From contig NC_069375.1 of NCBI RefSeq assembly GCF_021730395.1, forward strand, positions 65,065,501-65,129,500: a stretch of 64,000 bases of DNA, in the 5' to 3' direction. Position numbers and translations under genes: made by a program. The first letter of the stretch is position 1; every line of letters begins with the position of its first letter. Source of the stretch: Mercenaria mercenaria (taxonomy: Eukaryota > Mollusca > Bivalvia > Venerida > Veneridae). The notes beneath the pieces are model-generated. The model had not been told where the DNA came from. It ran no database searches and saw only the letters and a program-made list of their open reading frames with translations. Below, piece after piece: positions 11,530-24,696 of this stretch.

Positions 11530-13337
11530 TTATTGCATTTTGGACAAAGCAAGAATGTGCAAACACGACAAAAAGATTTACATTTTGATATCACGCAAAA
11601 AGTGAAAATGTAGCAAGTGGTTAAGGTGTCTCAACACATTTGAAAAACTTTTCTTTTCAAAGCTAATATCTTCGCTGGTTTGTATATATTCTTAATGTTG
11701 AGAAAGTCGGTAAACTTAAACATCTTTGGAAAGGTCTTTTCAACCTCTAATTTAAAACAAATACAATGCTTATGTATAGAAAAAGAAATGGGCTATAAAA
11801 TAACCTCCCTTTAAAAACTGTTATTGTAAGGGACAATCTGTTTTACCAGAAACTGTCATATTTATAAGACAAATATACAGTTTAAACTTGGTATTTCGAA
11901 TTCTAAGGGATCGGGCGTTTTAGTTTGACTTAAAAATGATATTTTTTGCAAGAACTTGAAAAATGTGTTCGAGATGCTAGCCGGAAATTTGGCCGCAAAG
12001 AGACAAAATTGGCCTTATCTAAAAGACTTTTTACATAGTCTGATATTTTTATTCTTTCACAGTTCAAGTACCTACTCTTTCATACCTCATGTCCTAAATG
12101 ATGCCATTTCCATTTATTACACGTCTTTCATTCAAAACTTCACCAGCATACCACATCAAACCACTTCCTCATTGTGATCAGTCCTTAGACTGACATTTTA
12201 TGAACTAGATTAGTATCTTATATAATCCTCTATCTATAGACTGTGTGTATTTTGTAAGTTCAGATAATGTTAGTTGTAATTTCATTTGAATAAAAAGAAA
12301 AATAATACATATGTGATTCTCGGTCAAATTCCTTCACCGCAGATTACTTTTTTAGAAATCTTAGAATATTTAAAATTGTCTTTTTAACACAAATGTTTCT
12401 TTCTACTTGTTTCAACCAGAAACAAGTGCGAACTTAGAAAATGTCAAGACATTTGTGAACAGAAACTGATAGGATTTTTCACATTTGTTGAAGATTTTCA
12501 AGTTGGTGTATACTTATTTCCAGATTGAAACAATTTCAACAAATATAAGAATTAGTTAATTCTATGTACACAGACCATTTATTGTCAAAACGAATGAAAA
12601 GTAACACAAATATTGACACGTAACAAATGTGTATAACTACCTGAAGAAAATTATTCACTGCAACGAGCTATTAACTAATTGATAAACATTTCACAAAAGC
12701 CTAACTTAGGGTTGTTTCAGAGTTAGGTAAAATTTGTGACCAGAGTTAGGTAAAATCCCAGGTACTAAAATTTTGGCTAGATTCTATCGCCACTTTATCT
12801 TAAATATATTTCCGCTATCAGGCATTTATATTCAAAACAAAAAGTTGTTTTCTAAGTATATAAAACTGAAGCGTTACTTCTATCATACTCAAAAACACGC
12901 AATTTTGCGATAAGCTTTCGTGTTTCATTAATTAAAGAGCATATATTTAAATTAGGCAGATGTCATCCATTAGTATACAGTCAGTTATATCACTGATATT
13001 GTCATGATATGCCAGTATTAACAAAAGAATTTGAAAATACATAAAACATTTTCTCACTGTAATTGTGTTGTTTACCAAAATAAGCGAGAGTTGTTTTTTA
13101 TTTCGGCGAATCGACACAAAATGTTCTTAGTTGTCGAGAAGAAGTTATATGGAAAACAGAGCATGCATTTATTTTTGCTAAGTTGCATTGTGTATTTTTA
13201 GATTTTATTAGCTTCTACAACTGCAGTCTTCAAAGGCCGTGTGGTATCTTGTCTCCCTGTATTTGTGTTCAGTGTTGGTATATGTTCTGGTCCTTCGGAG
13301 CGTTTGAATACATTTTTCATTTCTGAGCAAGAACTAC
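11530..13337. other. No recognisable feature
   Basis: AT-rich. A tail with an AATAAA-like signal near 12290 could be a transcript or retroelement 3' end, but I cannot identify it. Confidence 0.4.
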
Positions 13338-13519
13338 TTAACTCTTATCATTCATGCTGTACACGGCTGATTCTGCTTTTGTGACCAGTGCAGATCACAT
13401 GATCTGCACTGTTTGCCATTCAGTCAGTATCATTTTGGTATGCATCCCTTTCAACAGTTAATGGTACTGTCCAAACTGAAAAATGGACAAGTTTATTATA
13501 GAAATTTAGCAGGGTAAAA
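13338..13519 (-). mobile_element. TTAA-flanked MITE copy (reverse, worn)
   Basis: Starts TTAACTCTTATC and ends AGCAGGGTAAA. The interior has CCAGTGCAGATCACATGATC, diagnostic of the family at 6708. Confidence 0.65.
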
Positions 13520-13523
13520 CTAA

Positions 13524-14212
13524 ACTAGAAATGTGTCCATGAGACACAGATGCCCCCACTACATGACAAAGGACACCTGCACATTTTGACCAACATTCCT
13601 GTAAACTTTGGTGACTCTAGGTCAAATACCTTTGGAGCTACGTGCGACACAACATTAAAATGACCATTTTTAACTAAGTCAGGGGTCATAACTCCTACAT
13701 GACTGAATGAATCCGGACGTGAAACCCCAGGTGCAAAACTGCACATGCTGACTAACATTCCTGTAAACTTTGGTGACTCTAGGTCAAATACTTTTGGAGC
13801 TACGCGCGACACAACATTAAAATGACCAATTTTTACTAAGTCATGGGCCATAACTCCTACAAGACTGAATGAATCCGGACGCGAAACCCCACATGCACAA
13901 CTACACATGCTGACTAACATTCCTGTAAAGTTGTGTGACTCAAATACTTTTGGAGCTCCGCGCGATACAACACTGAAATGACCAATTTTTACAAAGTCAG
14001 GGGCCATAACTCCTACACGACTGAAATAATCCGGACGCGAAACCCCAGGTGCACAGGTACACATACTGACCAACATTCCTGTAAAGTTTTGTGACTCTAC
14101 GTCAAAAACTTTTGGAGCTGCGTGTAACACAACATTCTCGGGAGGACGGACGGACGGACAAGGGCAAATCTATATCCCCCCCCCTTCCCCCCCCCCCCCC
14201 CAAAAAAAAAAA
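13524..14212 (+). mobile_element. Hairpin-ended repeat element with 160-bp units (ACTAG start)
   Basis: Starts ACTAGAAATGTGTCCATGAG with a GTGTC/GACAC stem, followed by GCCCCC. It contains about four units of about 160 bp (motifs 'ctaacattcctgtaaa' and 'aatccggacg'), then a GGACGGAC run and a C-rich end complementary to the 5' word. The array keeps one minus-strand frame open for 201 codons with a repeating sequence; that is a product of the tandem repeats. Confidence 0.7.
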
Positions 14213-14436
14213 AGTTGGGCTATAAAAAAGCATTCTTCTACAGAACCAGTATTTAGGTATTACTTTGAAACTGACATGTTTCATTCAATTTTACAGATAA
14301 AGCTTTGGTTGAATTTATAGCCAAATTTTGCTTTTTTTTAATATACAAACAACATTTTTATTTTATATGAAACTTTTGTTTTCTTGCGTTTAATCAGTGT
14401 TAATCAGTTCAATTAAAATCCCAAACGAGAAAATAA

Positions 14437-14669
14437 ATGAGCCGTGCCATGAGAAAACCAACATAGTGGCTTTGCGACCACCATGGATCCAGACCAGACT
14501 GCGCGCAGTCTGGTCAGGATCCATGCTGTTCGCTAACAGTTTCTCCAATTCCAATAGGCTTTAAAAGCGAACAGCATGGATCCTGACCAGACTGCGCTGA
14601 TGCGCAGGCTGGTCTGGATCCATGCCGGTCGCAAAGCCACTATGTTGGTTTTCTCATGGCGCGGCTCAA
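14437..14669. mobile_element. Palindromic MITE, family 'TGAGCC'
   Basis: Inverted ends TGAGCCGTGCCATGAG and CTCATGGCGCGGCTCA with inner palindromic arms around GGATCC. About 233 bp. Confidence 0.8.
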
Positions 14670-15070
14670 ATGTTTTATTATGTGGTTGTCTATCTACAGT
14701 TTAAAATACGCCTTAAACATAGAGTACTTAGGTTTATTTTTTGTGATCAGTCTTTGTCCGCTGTTTGTTGTTTTGTTAATCAATATTATAAACCAAAATT
14801 CTCTCACCTCACGTGAAAGAAAGCGATACTGTATGAAAATCAATGTTTTTGATAAAGTTATTTAGATGTTTAGTTGATTTGCAGCATGTCTTTAAATGAA
14901 GAATTATTGATATCTGAGAAATCTGATTTCCTCTTTTTATTAAAGGATTTGAAAATATTTTATGTCAAGAAATATTGCAAATAATAATAATATCTATTAT
15001 TTACTTAAATAAGATCCTGTAGGACCATAGAACGGAACCAATCAAAGCATTAACCAAACTCCTATGCAGT

Positions 15071-15116
15071 GATCTCCCTTGCCGCTTTCAGTGAAAGCGT
15101 AGCGGCAAGGGAGATC
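15071..15116. repeat. Perfect 16-bp inverted repeat with nested stem
   Basis: GATCTCCCTTGCCGCT at 15071-15086 is exactly complementary to 15101-15116. The loop itself pairs GCTTTC with GAAAGC, and imperfect pairing continues outward for another 20-30 bases. Probably a small fold-back element. Confidence 0.8.
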
Positions 15117-15198
15117 ATTACGTAGGTTTTCCAGTTTGAGCAATAACATACTCCATTAGTTACAAAAATAGTATAATCCATAGCAGACTTTGTTTATA

Positions 15199-15790
15199 TG
15201 TTATGATGATGATGATGATGATGATATCATCACAAATATGCGTTTATGGTTCGTTAAGTTTTTATTTGACAATTATTCACATGAGTATATTTCTTTACAT
15301 ATCGTGTTTTGTTACCAGTTCGTGTATTATGGATATATCTGTACTGTAGTAGAGTTTATCTGTCAATCTCTAGCCAGACTCTCTAAGCTCCGCCTACATA
15401 TTATATTTCATTGTAGTATGAGTGAGATCTTTATCATAGTTTAATCAACATGCAACCGTAGCTGATCATTAAAATATATATTATCATAGACAGTCTTTAT
15501 TCATCAATCTTCCCGTACAATTATAACTCGGACACTTTACATTGGCGACGAGGATAGCAACAAAATATTGGATTAAATGTTTAATAAACAGGATTGGAAT
15601 AACAGTGTTGTAGAAATTTATTCATGAAACACTGATGTATTACTACTATCAAAATGGCACAGGGATTACCAGTGTTCTCTAATTTTGTTGTTAACGAGCC
15701 TGCAGTGGACACTAGATGGAAAAAATGGTGTCACCGTCTAGAGAATCTACTAATTGGTTTGGACATAATATGCATGTTACACCATAGATA
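15199..15790 (+). mobile_element. Broken LTR retrotransposon (Gypsy-like), 5' part only
   Basis: A stretch of about 340 bp beginning TG and ending CA behaves like an LTR. It is followed at once by a TGGCGACGAGGAT primer-binding-type site and a short leader. A gag-like start at about 15654 has the 'RWKKW' block typical of Gypsy-family gag N-termini. No pol or second LTR is seen. A fossil, clearly broken. Confidence 0.55.
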
Positions 15791-15816
15791 GTTATCTCAT
15801 CAGAGTACAACGTACT

Positions 15817-15990
15817 TCAAGGTGAGCTTTTGTGACCATTCAACGTCCTGCGTCCATTCGTCTGTCAACATTTTCTTCAAGCATCTCCATTGAAACCTTT
15901 GCTTGGAAATTGGTGAAACTTAGCCCGGATGCTCCTAGGGTAGTCGAGAAGGTGTAGCCTCATTATTTGAGTGGCACCTACGCTTTCTGT
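15817..15990 (-). mobile_element. Fragment of a hairpin-ended element (reverse)
   Basis: 'aaggtgagcttttgtgacc' is the reverse of the 3' end of the GAGCT class seen at 41892, followed by a worn internal unit ('cattgaaacctttgcttgg'). Confidence 0.5.
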
Positions 15991-17035
15991 TTTGTATCAT
16001 GAACCGCCAATATGAACAACGCATTCGGCTACTAATTTTGATTGACAAGTTAACATTCCATTTTAAGCGTTAGTACTATCACGTGACAAGCGTACTCTAA
16101 CTGAAATAGAGAACAGTTTCAGAAAGTTCAACATTTCCCTTACAGTATTCTATATGTAGGCGGGACCTAAGACATGTTCTCTAACTTAGTTAGAGTACGG
16201 CTTATAGCCACGCCTCTTCCTAAGTTGAAGAATATTACAGATAGAAGTTAACAGTTATAATGACACTGCAGGTAAACCATGATACAAAATTCGCTTCATG
16301 CATGTGAAATCACTGTACATTTTTCATTTTGTATACAGTCTGCACCTGGGGATAAAGTTAATTTATGCTTAACATGAAAACTTGATACAACTTACTAGAA
16401 AACTTTGCTCAGATGTGTTTGGAAAGATTTCTGGTCAGATACCAGTAGTCAAATATGCGTCAATAGCTATTTAGCATTTCAAGTATGTGATAAGAGGTCA
16501 GAAATCAAATTTTACGTCAATGTAACATACCTGTAAGATATTTTGATGAATGCATTAACGGGTTATACCGTGCGTCGAAGTCTAAGCTAATACTTGGCAA
16601 ATAAAACAACGTTGGAATGCAGGGTTTAGCTATGGCTTTACTATTCTGCTTGTGCCAGAATTGAAAAAAGCACTGGCCATAAAAGTGTTACTTGCTTATG
16701 GATTTGGCAGGTCTTATATATTGCAGCTCTCAGCGGATTTGGCATTCTGTCGACGTAGCTCTCATTTATTGAAACCTTTTTGTTTTCTTTTTAAACTGAT
16801 TTATCTTTATCTTCTGTTACCATCAAATTACATTTCATATTTTTTATAATTTCATATTCGAGTTTCGTTTACAACTCAACAAAAAAATCCTTATATCACG
16901 TTAACGTAATTCCATTAACAGATACCGACCTTTTATGTATATGTATACACTTTGGTGTCATTTTACAGGTTCGTAAACACCACTCAGCGAGCTATATTAA
17001 GCGAACATTACTCAGTAATAAATGCTAAAAGTAAA
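15991..17035. other. No recognisable gene
   Basis: AT-rich. The last 70 bases already contain worn versions of the minisatellite unit that follows. Confidence 0.4.
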
Positions 17036-19017
17036 ATGAACACTACTCACGGAGTAGTTGTTACAGTACAATGAACACTACTCACGGAGTAGTTGTTACA
17101 GTACAATGAACACTACTCACGGAGTAGTTGTTACAGTTCAATGAACACTACTCATGGAGTAGTTGTTACAGTACAATGAACACTACTCACGGAGTAGTTG
17201 TTACAGTACAATGAACACTACTAAATGTGTATTACTCATAGTGCCATGAACACTACTGATTGAGTAGTTCTCACAGTGCCATGAACAGTACTGATTGAGT
17301 AGTTCTCAAATCGTCATGAACAGTACTGATTGAGTAGTTCTCACAGTGCCATGAACTTTACTGATTGAGTAGTTCATCTAGTTCAATGAACACTACTGAT
17401 TGAGTAGTTCTCATAGTGTCATGAACACTACTGAATGAGTAGCACTATAGTTCTCATAGTGCCATGATCACTAATGAAGGAGTAGTTCTCATAGTGCCGT
17501 CAACACTACCAATTGAAAAGTTCTCATAGTGTCATGAACACTACTGATTGAGTAGTTCTCATAGTGTCATGAACACTACTGATTGAGTAGTTCTTCTAGC
17601 TCAATGAACACTACTGAATGAGTATTTCTAATAGTGTCATGAACACTACTGAATGAGTAGTTCTCATAGGTTCGTGAACACTACTGAATGAGTAGTTCTC
17701 ATAGTGCCATGAACACTATTGAAGGAATAGTTCTCAAAGTGCCGTGAATACTACTGAATGAGTAGTTCCCATAGTGTCGTGAACACTACTGATTGAGTTC
17801 TCATAGTGCCGTGAACACTAATGAATGAGTAGTTCTCATTGTACCGTGAACACTATTGAAGGAATAGTTCTCAAAGTGCCGTGAATACTACTGAATGAGT
17901 AGTTCCCATAGTGTCGTGAACACTACTGATTGAGTTCTCATAGTGCTGTGAACACTACTGAATGAATAGTTATCATTGTGCCGTGAACACTACTCAACGA
18001 GTATATCTTATAGTGTTGTAAACAGAACTGAATGAGTAGTTCTCATAGTGCCGTTATCACTACTGATTGCGTCGTTCTCATAGTGCCGTGAACGCTACTG
18101 AATGAGTAGTTATCATTGTGCCGTGAACACTACTGACTGATTGGTTCTCATAGTGCCACATACCCTACTGAATGAGTAGTTCTCATAATGCCGTGAACAC
18201 TACTAAATGAGTAGTTCTCATAGTGCCGTGAACACGACTGAATGAGTAGTTATCATTGTGCCGTGAACACTACTGACTGATTAGTTCTCATAGTGCCACA
18301 TACCCTACTGAATGAGCAGTTCTCATAGTGCCGTGAACACTACTGAATGAGTAGTTATCATTGTGCCGTGAACACTACTGAATGAGTAGTTCTCATAGTG
18401 CCACATACACTACTGAATGAGTAGTTCTCATAGTGCCGTGAACACTACTGAATGAGTAGTTATCATTGTGCCGTGAACACTACTGACTGATTAGTTCTCA
18501 TAGTGCCACATACCCTACTGAATGAGTAGTTCTCATAATGCCGTGAACACTACTAAATGAGTAGTTCTCATAGTGCCGTGAACACGACTGAATGAGTAGT
18601 TCTCACAGTGCCGAATGGGTAGTTCTCATAGTGCCGTGAACACTACTGAATGTGTAGTTCTTATAGTGCCGTGAACTAATGAATTAGTAGTTCACATAGT
18701 GCCGTGAACACGACTGAATGAGTAGTTCTCATAATGCCGAATGAGTAGTTTTCATAGTGCCGAATGAGTAGTTCTCATAGTGCCGTGAACACTACTGAAT
18801 GAGTAGTTCTCATAGTGCCGTGAACACGACTGAATGAGTAGTTCTCATAGTGCCGTGAACACTACTGAATGAGTAGTTCTCATAGTGCCGTGAACACGAC
18901 TGAATGAGTAGTTCTCATAGTGCCGTGAACACTACTGAATGAGAAGTTCTCATAGTGCGGTGAACCCTACTGAATGAGTAGTTCTCATAATGCCATGAAC
19001 GCTACTGAATGGGTAGT
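17036..19017. repeat. 35-bp minisatellite, about 56 units
   Basis: The unit is GAACACTACTGAATGAGTAG plus TTCTCATAGTGCCGT. Subtypes are ordered along the array: CACGG loops with a TACAGTACAAT tail at the left, GATTG loops in the middle, GAATG loops at the right. Each unit holds a 6-bp inverted repeat (ACTACT...AGTAGT). Higher-order copying is visible: a four-unit block at 17711 recurs at 17848, and a larger block at about 18105 recurs at about 18440. No coding function. Confidence 0.95.
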
Positions 19018-20132
19018 CTCCTGGCGTAGCTCAACTTAGGCACAAATGGTGGGGTTTCCGAACTATTTTTAATTGTCCTAGCTCTAAGAGCTCCTACCTA
19101 CACAATAACATACTCTACTCGTTTTTCCTATATTCTGAAACTTTAAAACAAAAACTTACCATGGAACTAAAAAGAAAGCTATTTACCCGTTAGGGAAGAG
19201 GAACGGGGAGAAGATTTTCCAAAATCTTACCTAGAATCTCCTAAATCGGCGATCAAAACGTTCACATTCTAATGCTTTTGGGATGAATAACAAGCTCCGT
19301 ATTTCCTATACCTCTAGACTGTGGAACTCTTCCATGTAAGCATTATACCTTTATTATGTCTTAATTTAGCCATGAAACTTCCGGTTAATCATGCTACTGG
19401 AAAAAATATAATTTAAATAGATAAATATGTCTTTCAAGAAAATCATTCATTTTAACTACTAGTGAATTATTTCTATGGAAGCTCCGATGTGAGAAGTGTT
19501 TTCACAGGTTACGAGATAGTAACTCGTTGGAACGAGATACTTTAAAAATGCATACCTGGCAGCTCGTACCTTCCGTATGTTTACCTAGCTAACATTACAA
19601 GTTGCTCAACTGGTTGTATGCAGATATCATAATCACCTGCAATGCAGGTAAAACCATTTTTCTAAAAAAATGTTTACTTATGATTTCTCACAATGTAGGT
19701 TCTCGAGATTTTTTCTACAGTGAACCTGACCTTAGGCAACGCAAAATATTTTTAAAATCATGGCATTGAATTTGACCCCAGTAATCAGATCGCATTCCCT
19801 GATGCACAACCTTATAAATCTGAATTAATTCCATCTCAGACTTTTAGTGGAACATCCTTCATGTGAAAATGGTCGTTACTAAAAACTTTGCTATCTGGAG
19901 GATGACACAGAATGTGAGACACCCGTGTTCAATGGACACAATTCTAGGTTTGTATTTGTTTTTATTGTTTTTGTGTAATACTAATATACATTTTTTTCAG
20001 ACATTTATACAGTACGTTGTTTAGAGCATAATATGAAAAATAAAATTAATGTTCGTCATAGGTTTCGGTTAGTATTTTTTGTATTGCTTAATTTTATTTT
20101 TACAAGTGATTTGTTTAATTTAGGAGATAACA
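19018..20132. other. No recognisable feature
   Basis: Spacer between the minisatellite and the long-inverted-repeat element. No exon is supported. Confidence 0.45.
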
Positions 20133-20137
20133 ATTTC

Positions 20138-20597
20138 CACGGTGGGGAAACCAAGAATGCAACGTCATCAAAACCCAGCGCAAATGAGCTGACCACACAC
20201 AAATTTACGTCGATTCAGGTCAAAAAAGTCTTGTAACTTTTTTATTACTGCAGCTTTCGACTCGAGATAAAGAGCACCGTACCCGGCCTGGAGTATACTA
20301 TTCTGCGGTAGTGTTCCATATTGTACGTATAGCTTGGTTTTTGCTTGAAAACGCGAACAGTTAACAAAGAGGGTATGAGCTGTACCACACTTTTGTCTAA
20401 GAAAGTGAGTTTTGACCGTGTTTTCGTGAAATGAGGAAAGATTTGACGCTCATTTAATATCAGTGACTAGCATAATAGTCAATCATTGTTTTATTTTGCT
20501 ATTTTTAAGGATATCTGACGATATTCTATTCAAAACAAACAACATTATTAAAATGAGAACATCCACACTGACGACTTTGTTGGAGAACATCCACACT
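20138..20597 (+). repeat. Left terminal inverted repeat
   Basis: Runs from the CACGGTG terminus to 'gaacatccacact'. The inner end holds a short direct repeat (AGAACATCCACACT twice, 27 bases apart), also present in the right arm. Confidence 0.9.
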
Positions 20598-20929
20598 ATT
20601 ATCATGCACTATTTAGAAAAATCTAAGACAAAACCGTTTTTGTTTTAAAATCTGACATGTGAAAAGTAAAGTAAAAGTGATGTTTCAGTGCATTCAATCT
20701 GCGCGTCATTCGTTATTTTGTTTCCGATGACAGTATTTATTTCTTTTTATGACATAGATTTAATAATGTCAATTTGAAAATATTGGTGCAATCCGTAGGG
20801 CGTTTGATCTATATAAATATTTAGTAGAGTAGGTTCTACATAAATAAGATCGTGTTGTATATAATATAATATATAATATAAAAATGGAAAAGAAAACATA
20901 AATCTTTTTTCCACCATTTTATACGCGCG

Positions 20930-21890
20930 TTTGAAAAACGGTACGTATTATGGGAATGCCCCTGGCGGGCGGATGGGCGCGCGGGCGGCGTCCACAGACT
21001 TTGTCCGGAGCATATCTTCTACATGCATGGAGGGATTTTGATGAAACTTGGCACAATTGTTCACCACCATGAGACGGAGTGTCATGCGCAAGAACCAGGT
21101 CCCTAATTCTAAGGTCAAGGTCACACTTGGAGGTCAAATGTCAAATTCATGAATGACTTTGTCCGGAGCATATCTTCTTCATGCATGGAGGGATTTTGAT
21201 GAAACTTGGCACAATTGTTCATCATCATGAGACGGAGTGTCGTGCGCAAGAACCAGGTCCCTAGATCTAAGGTCAAAGTCACACTTGGAAGTCAAAGGTC
21301 AAATTCATGAATGACTTTGTCCGGAGCATATCTTCTTCATACATGGAGGGATTTTGATGAAAGTTGGCACAATTGTTCATCATCATGAGACGGAGTGTCA
21401 TGCGCAAGAACCAGGTCCCTAGGTCTAAGGTCAAGGTCACACTTAGAGGTCAAAGGATACAAGAAAGAAAACTTTGTCCGGAGCATATCTTCTTCATGCA
21501 TGGAGGGATTTTGATATAACTTGTCACAAATGTTCACCACCACAAGGCGGAGTGTCATGCGCAAGAACCAGGTACCTAGGTCTAAGGTTAAGGTCACAGA
21601 GGTCTAAGGATTCAAGAATGAAAACCTTGTCCGGAGCATTTCTTCTTCATGCATAGAAGGATTTTGATATAACTTGGCACAAATGTTCACTACCACGAGA
21701 CGGAGTGTCATGCGCAAGAACCAGGTCCCTGGGTCTAAGGTCAAGGTCACAACTTAGAGGCCAAAGGCCAGATACAAGAATGACTTTGTCCGGAGCATTT
21801 CTTCTTCATGCATGGAGGGTTTTTGATGTTACTTGGCACAATTATTACACTATCATGAGACGAAGTGTCCTACGTTTTCCTTCTTTAGAA
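20930..21890 (+). repeat. 157-bp tandem array, about six units
   Basis: Units start near 20997, 21155, 21313, 21470, 21623 and 21782. Each carries 'actttgtccggagcatatc', 'atgcatggagggattttga', 'gcgcaagaaccaggtcc' and an AGGTCAAGGTCACA tail. It begins with a G-rich leader (GGCGGGCGGATGGGCGCG). This is probably a pearl-type element nested in the larger one. Confidence 0.85.
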
Positions 21891-22265
21891 TTACTTCCCT
21901 TTGTTGTTACTATAAATAGCTTATATTGTAACTTTTTCATTACTAGTCGTAGGGAAAAATCGAGACCACTTTTCTGTAGTACAACATGCATGCTATATCC
22001 AATTTTGAGGTGTATTTTGATTAATCTCTACCTGGTAAAGATTTTTGTGTGGACTTACAATTTTTTTTTTTTTTTTTGGATTTTATTTAAAGAGTAACTT
22101 CCCTTAGTTGTTACTATAAAAAAAACTTATATTGTAACTTTTTTTATAATTGACCGTAGGGAAAAAACAAGACCACTTTTCTGTGGTACAACACAGATGT
22201 TACTTTCCAATTTTAGGTGTATTTTAAGGTATCTCTACCTGGTAAGGAGTTTTTTGTGGACTTAG
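21885..22265 (+). repeat. Two-copy tandem repeat, about 200 bp
   Basis: 'acttcccttwgttgttact', 'cgtagggaaaaa', 'accacttttctgtrgtaca' and 'tctacctggtaa' occur in order at 21890-22060 and again at 22095-22260. A reversed relative lies at 40495-40620 inside another element. Confidence 0.75.
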
Positions 22266-22269
22266 AAAA

Positions 22270-24696
22270 ACAAAAGACTTACAATGATTACTAAACAACC
22301 ACAAAATTAACATTCCATTTGCAAATACAGGGGCTAGAGTAAAGAAATTTGCTGTGACGGGCGTATATTGTGACATTCTGGCACACTTGTTAGTGTTTGG
22401 AATTATTTTTCTCCAATGTCATTGCAGTATTTTTGGAATTATGGGGAAATTAATTTTGGTTCGGATCCATTTTTATTCTTCACTGATTTGAAATTTGATT
22501 AAAATCCGATTTTTTCCAAATTATAGAATAAACTTGCAACTTTTGGCAAATGTAAATCGATAGTGTCATGTGCTTTTTCTGCTAAACAAAATGTTTGACC
22601 TTAAGTAACTTTTTGTAATATGTGCCTATAGGAAATCATCTTTTCAAAAGTAAATTGCCCCAATAAAGCTTTTAATGAATCTTCTCAGTCGAAAGTGTAA
22701 GCTACGGTCTTACATGTGATTAAATCAAATGTATAAAACCGTGTGTTTTTATGTTTAAGTGATAATGCCCTTTTTCGGCGAACGCCGTCTAATTCGTTTT
22801 CGTTACCTATGCCACGTGACTTCAGTTTGCAAATCAAACTACTTGATAACGCATTATAGATAATTTATTAAAATGGAATATTTATGCAACACTCTGTCTG
22901 ATTGGACGAGAGTGTCAATTTCCTTCACTCTGTTGATTGTGCTACGCTGAGTGAAATGTAGACAAAGCGTTTATCCTAAACGACGCTGTTCACAGTTTTG
23001 AAGCTAACTTTGGCTCAGTATATTTAGCAAGAATATTGATATATCTCAAAATGATAAGTAAGTTTAATAAATATGATAAAAAAACCTGTTCAAATACCAA
23101 CATATATCAAATTAAAGAAAGAGCTGAATACGGTCTGGGTATCACATGAATAAGGGTGTGATAAGAGTCTTTTATGTAGAGAAGTGCTTTTTAAAATATG
23201 TTCCTTGTTACAATTGTCGTCTGTATATGAAAAGGTTTCTTGCTTTTGTGACTTATTCAGATTGCATATTAAAATGAGTACTTGTTTGCTTTGATATATT
23301 TGTTATAAATTATTTAACTGATTTATTATATATGAATATTTTTCTTTAGTATGGTATGCAAATATTGAACTCAGTTGAAATCTGTTTTATTATATATATG
23401 CTATATAATGACTGAATCTCATTACACTGAAATGAATGTACGCTGCTTACAGTTTATCTATGTGATATGACTATGGTCAAACTTTGCTTATGGAACAGAA
23501 ATATTGAAATAATTACAATTGTATGTTTTGCTTGACTGACCTTCACTTTTTTATAGGTGTGACGTCATTGTCCAAAGATTCATGAATAACGAATATGCAT
23601 TTGTTAAAGCGGGATCAGTTGGCCTATTTTAGAAATAAATAAGAATAATAAATAAAACAATCCTTTGATTTTTTTCTCATGTATTCTAATCAAACTTGAT
23701 TCGTAGCATCTTTATTAGGCCCGCAGCCAACTTTGTTCAGCTGGGACATTTGACCCCTTTTAGGGGCTGCTAGAGCTAAAACTAGAATTGCCTTTATACA
23801 GCGTCTCATGAACAGCTTGGTGGATCTTTGTCATACTTGGTCTGTAGCATCATTATAAGGTCCTCTTTCAAATTTATTTATATAGGAACTTGGGCCCTAT
23901 TAGGGACCACTATAGCTAAAAGTAGATATGCTTTTCTTCGCATTAACCACTAAAATGTAATGGATGTTTATCAAACTCGATGTGTAACAATATCGTAACA
24001 CGTTTAATGAAAGTTGCAACCCTACGAAACCTTTGCGAAAAATTAAAAGAGAACCATTTAAATTGTTAAAGTGCGGTGTTTAGTTTTTCAATTTGAAAAA
24101 TGTTAGATGAAAGATGAATGTTAGATGAAAAATTCATAAACTTCTTTCTTTATTACAATTCGCCGACCATCATTTTTAAAGATATTTCTTGTTATGTATA
24201 AGGTTGGATTGTATTTGATATTTGAAAGAGACTTCAATTTGCTGAATTTTGGTGAAATAAGATTTAAAATATCTTACAGTTATAATATTTAGTTAAAGTA
24301 CTAACTATCCGTGTTTTATATACTTTGGGATGGATATAGTTATAAACAAAATAACAATACAATAACTATTCAAGTCCTTTATTTGCTTTTAAACTTTGTG
24401 TGCAGAACTTTTATGCGAATTTGTCTTGTCATCTTAAAATAATGTTTATCCTAAGATGCAATCAATCTGAACACAGTGTCCTTATGCCACACTATACACA
24501 GAGGTTAATGTTAGCCAAACATGTGCTCAGCCATTGCTATATGATTTGGCAGATCTATTTTAACTGGTCTACAGCCTCGCGGTAAATGGTTTGAACTGCT
24601 GATTGTATGTATAGACGACATTTGTTATTGAACAAAGTAGCTTGACTGCCTAAGAAACAGCTTTTAGGAAGCATAACTGCAATAATGGTAATTAAG
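22270..24696. other. Interior of the long-inverted-repeat element; no gene
   Basis: No open frame beyond about 60 codons and no transposase motif. A worn internal-unit repeat ('gcagccaactttgttcagct', 'ggggctgctagagctaaaa') covers about 23700-24000, related to 30100-31100. Confidence 0.5.

Noticed and set aside
13525-14130. 201-codon minus-strand open frame with repeating SRPDSFS..GVMA..VKIGHF motifs
   Set aside because: It is the translation of a 160-bp nucleotide tandem array inside a repeat element. There is no start context, signal or known domain, and the same unit type occurs in other frames elsewhere.
17036-19017. CRISPR-like array
   Set aside because: Units are contiguous 35-mers with gradual variation and no unique spacers, in a eukaryotic context. 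It is a minisatellite.
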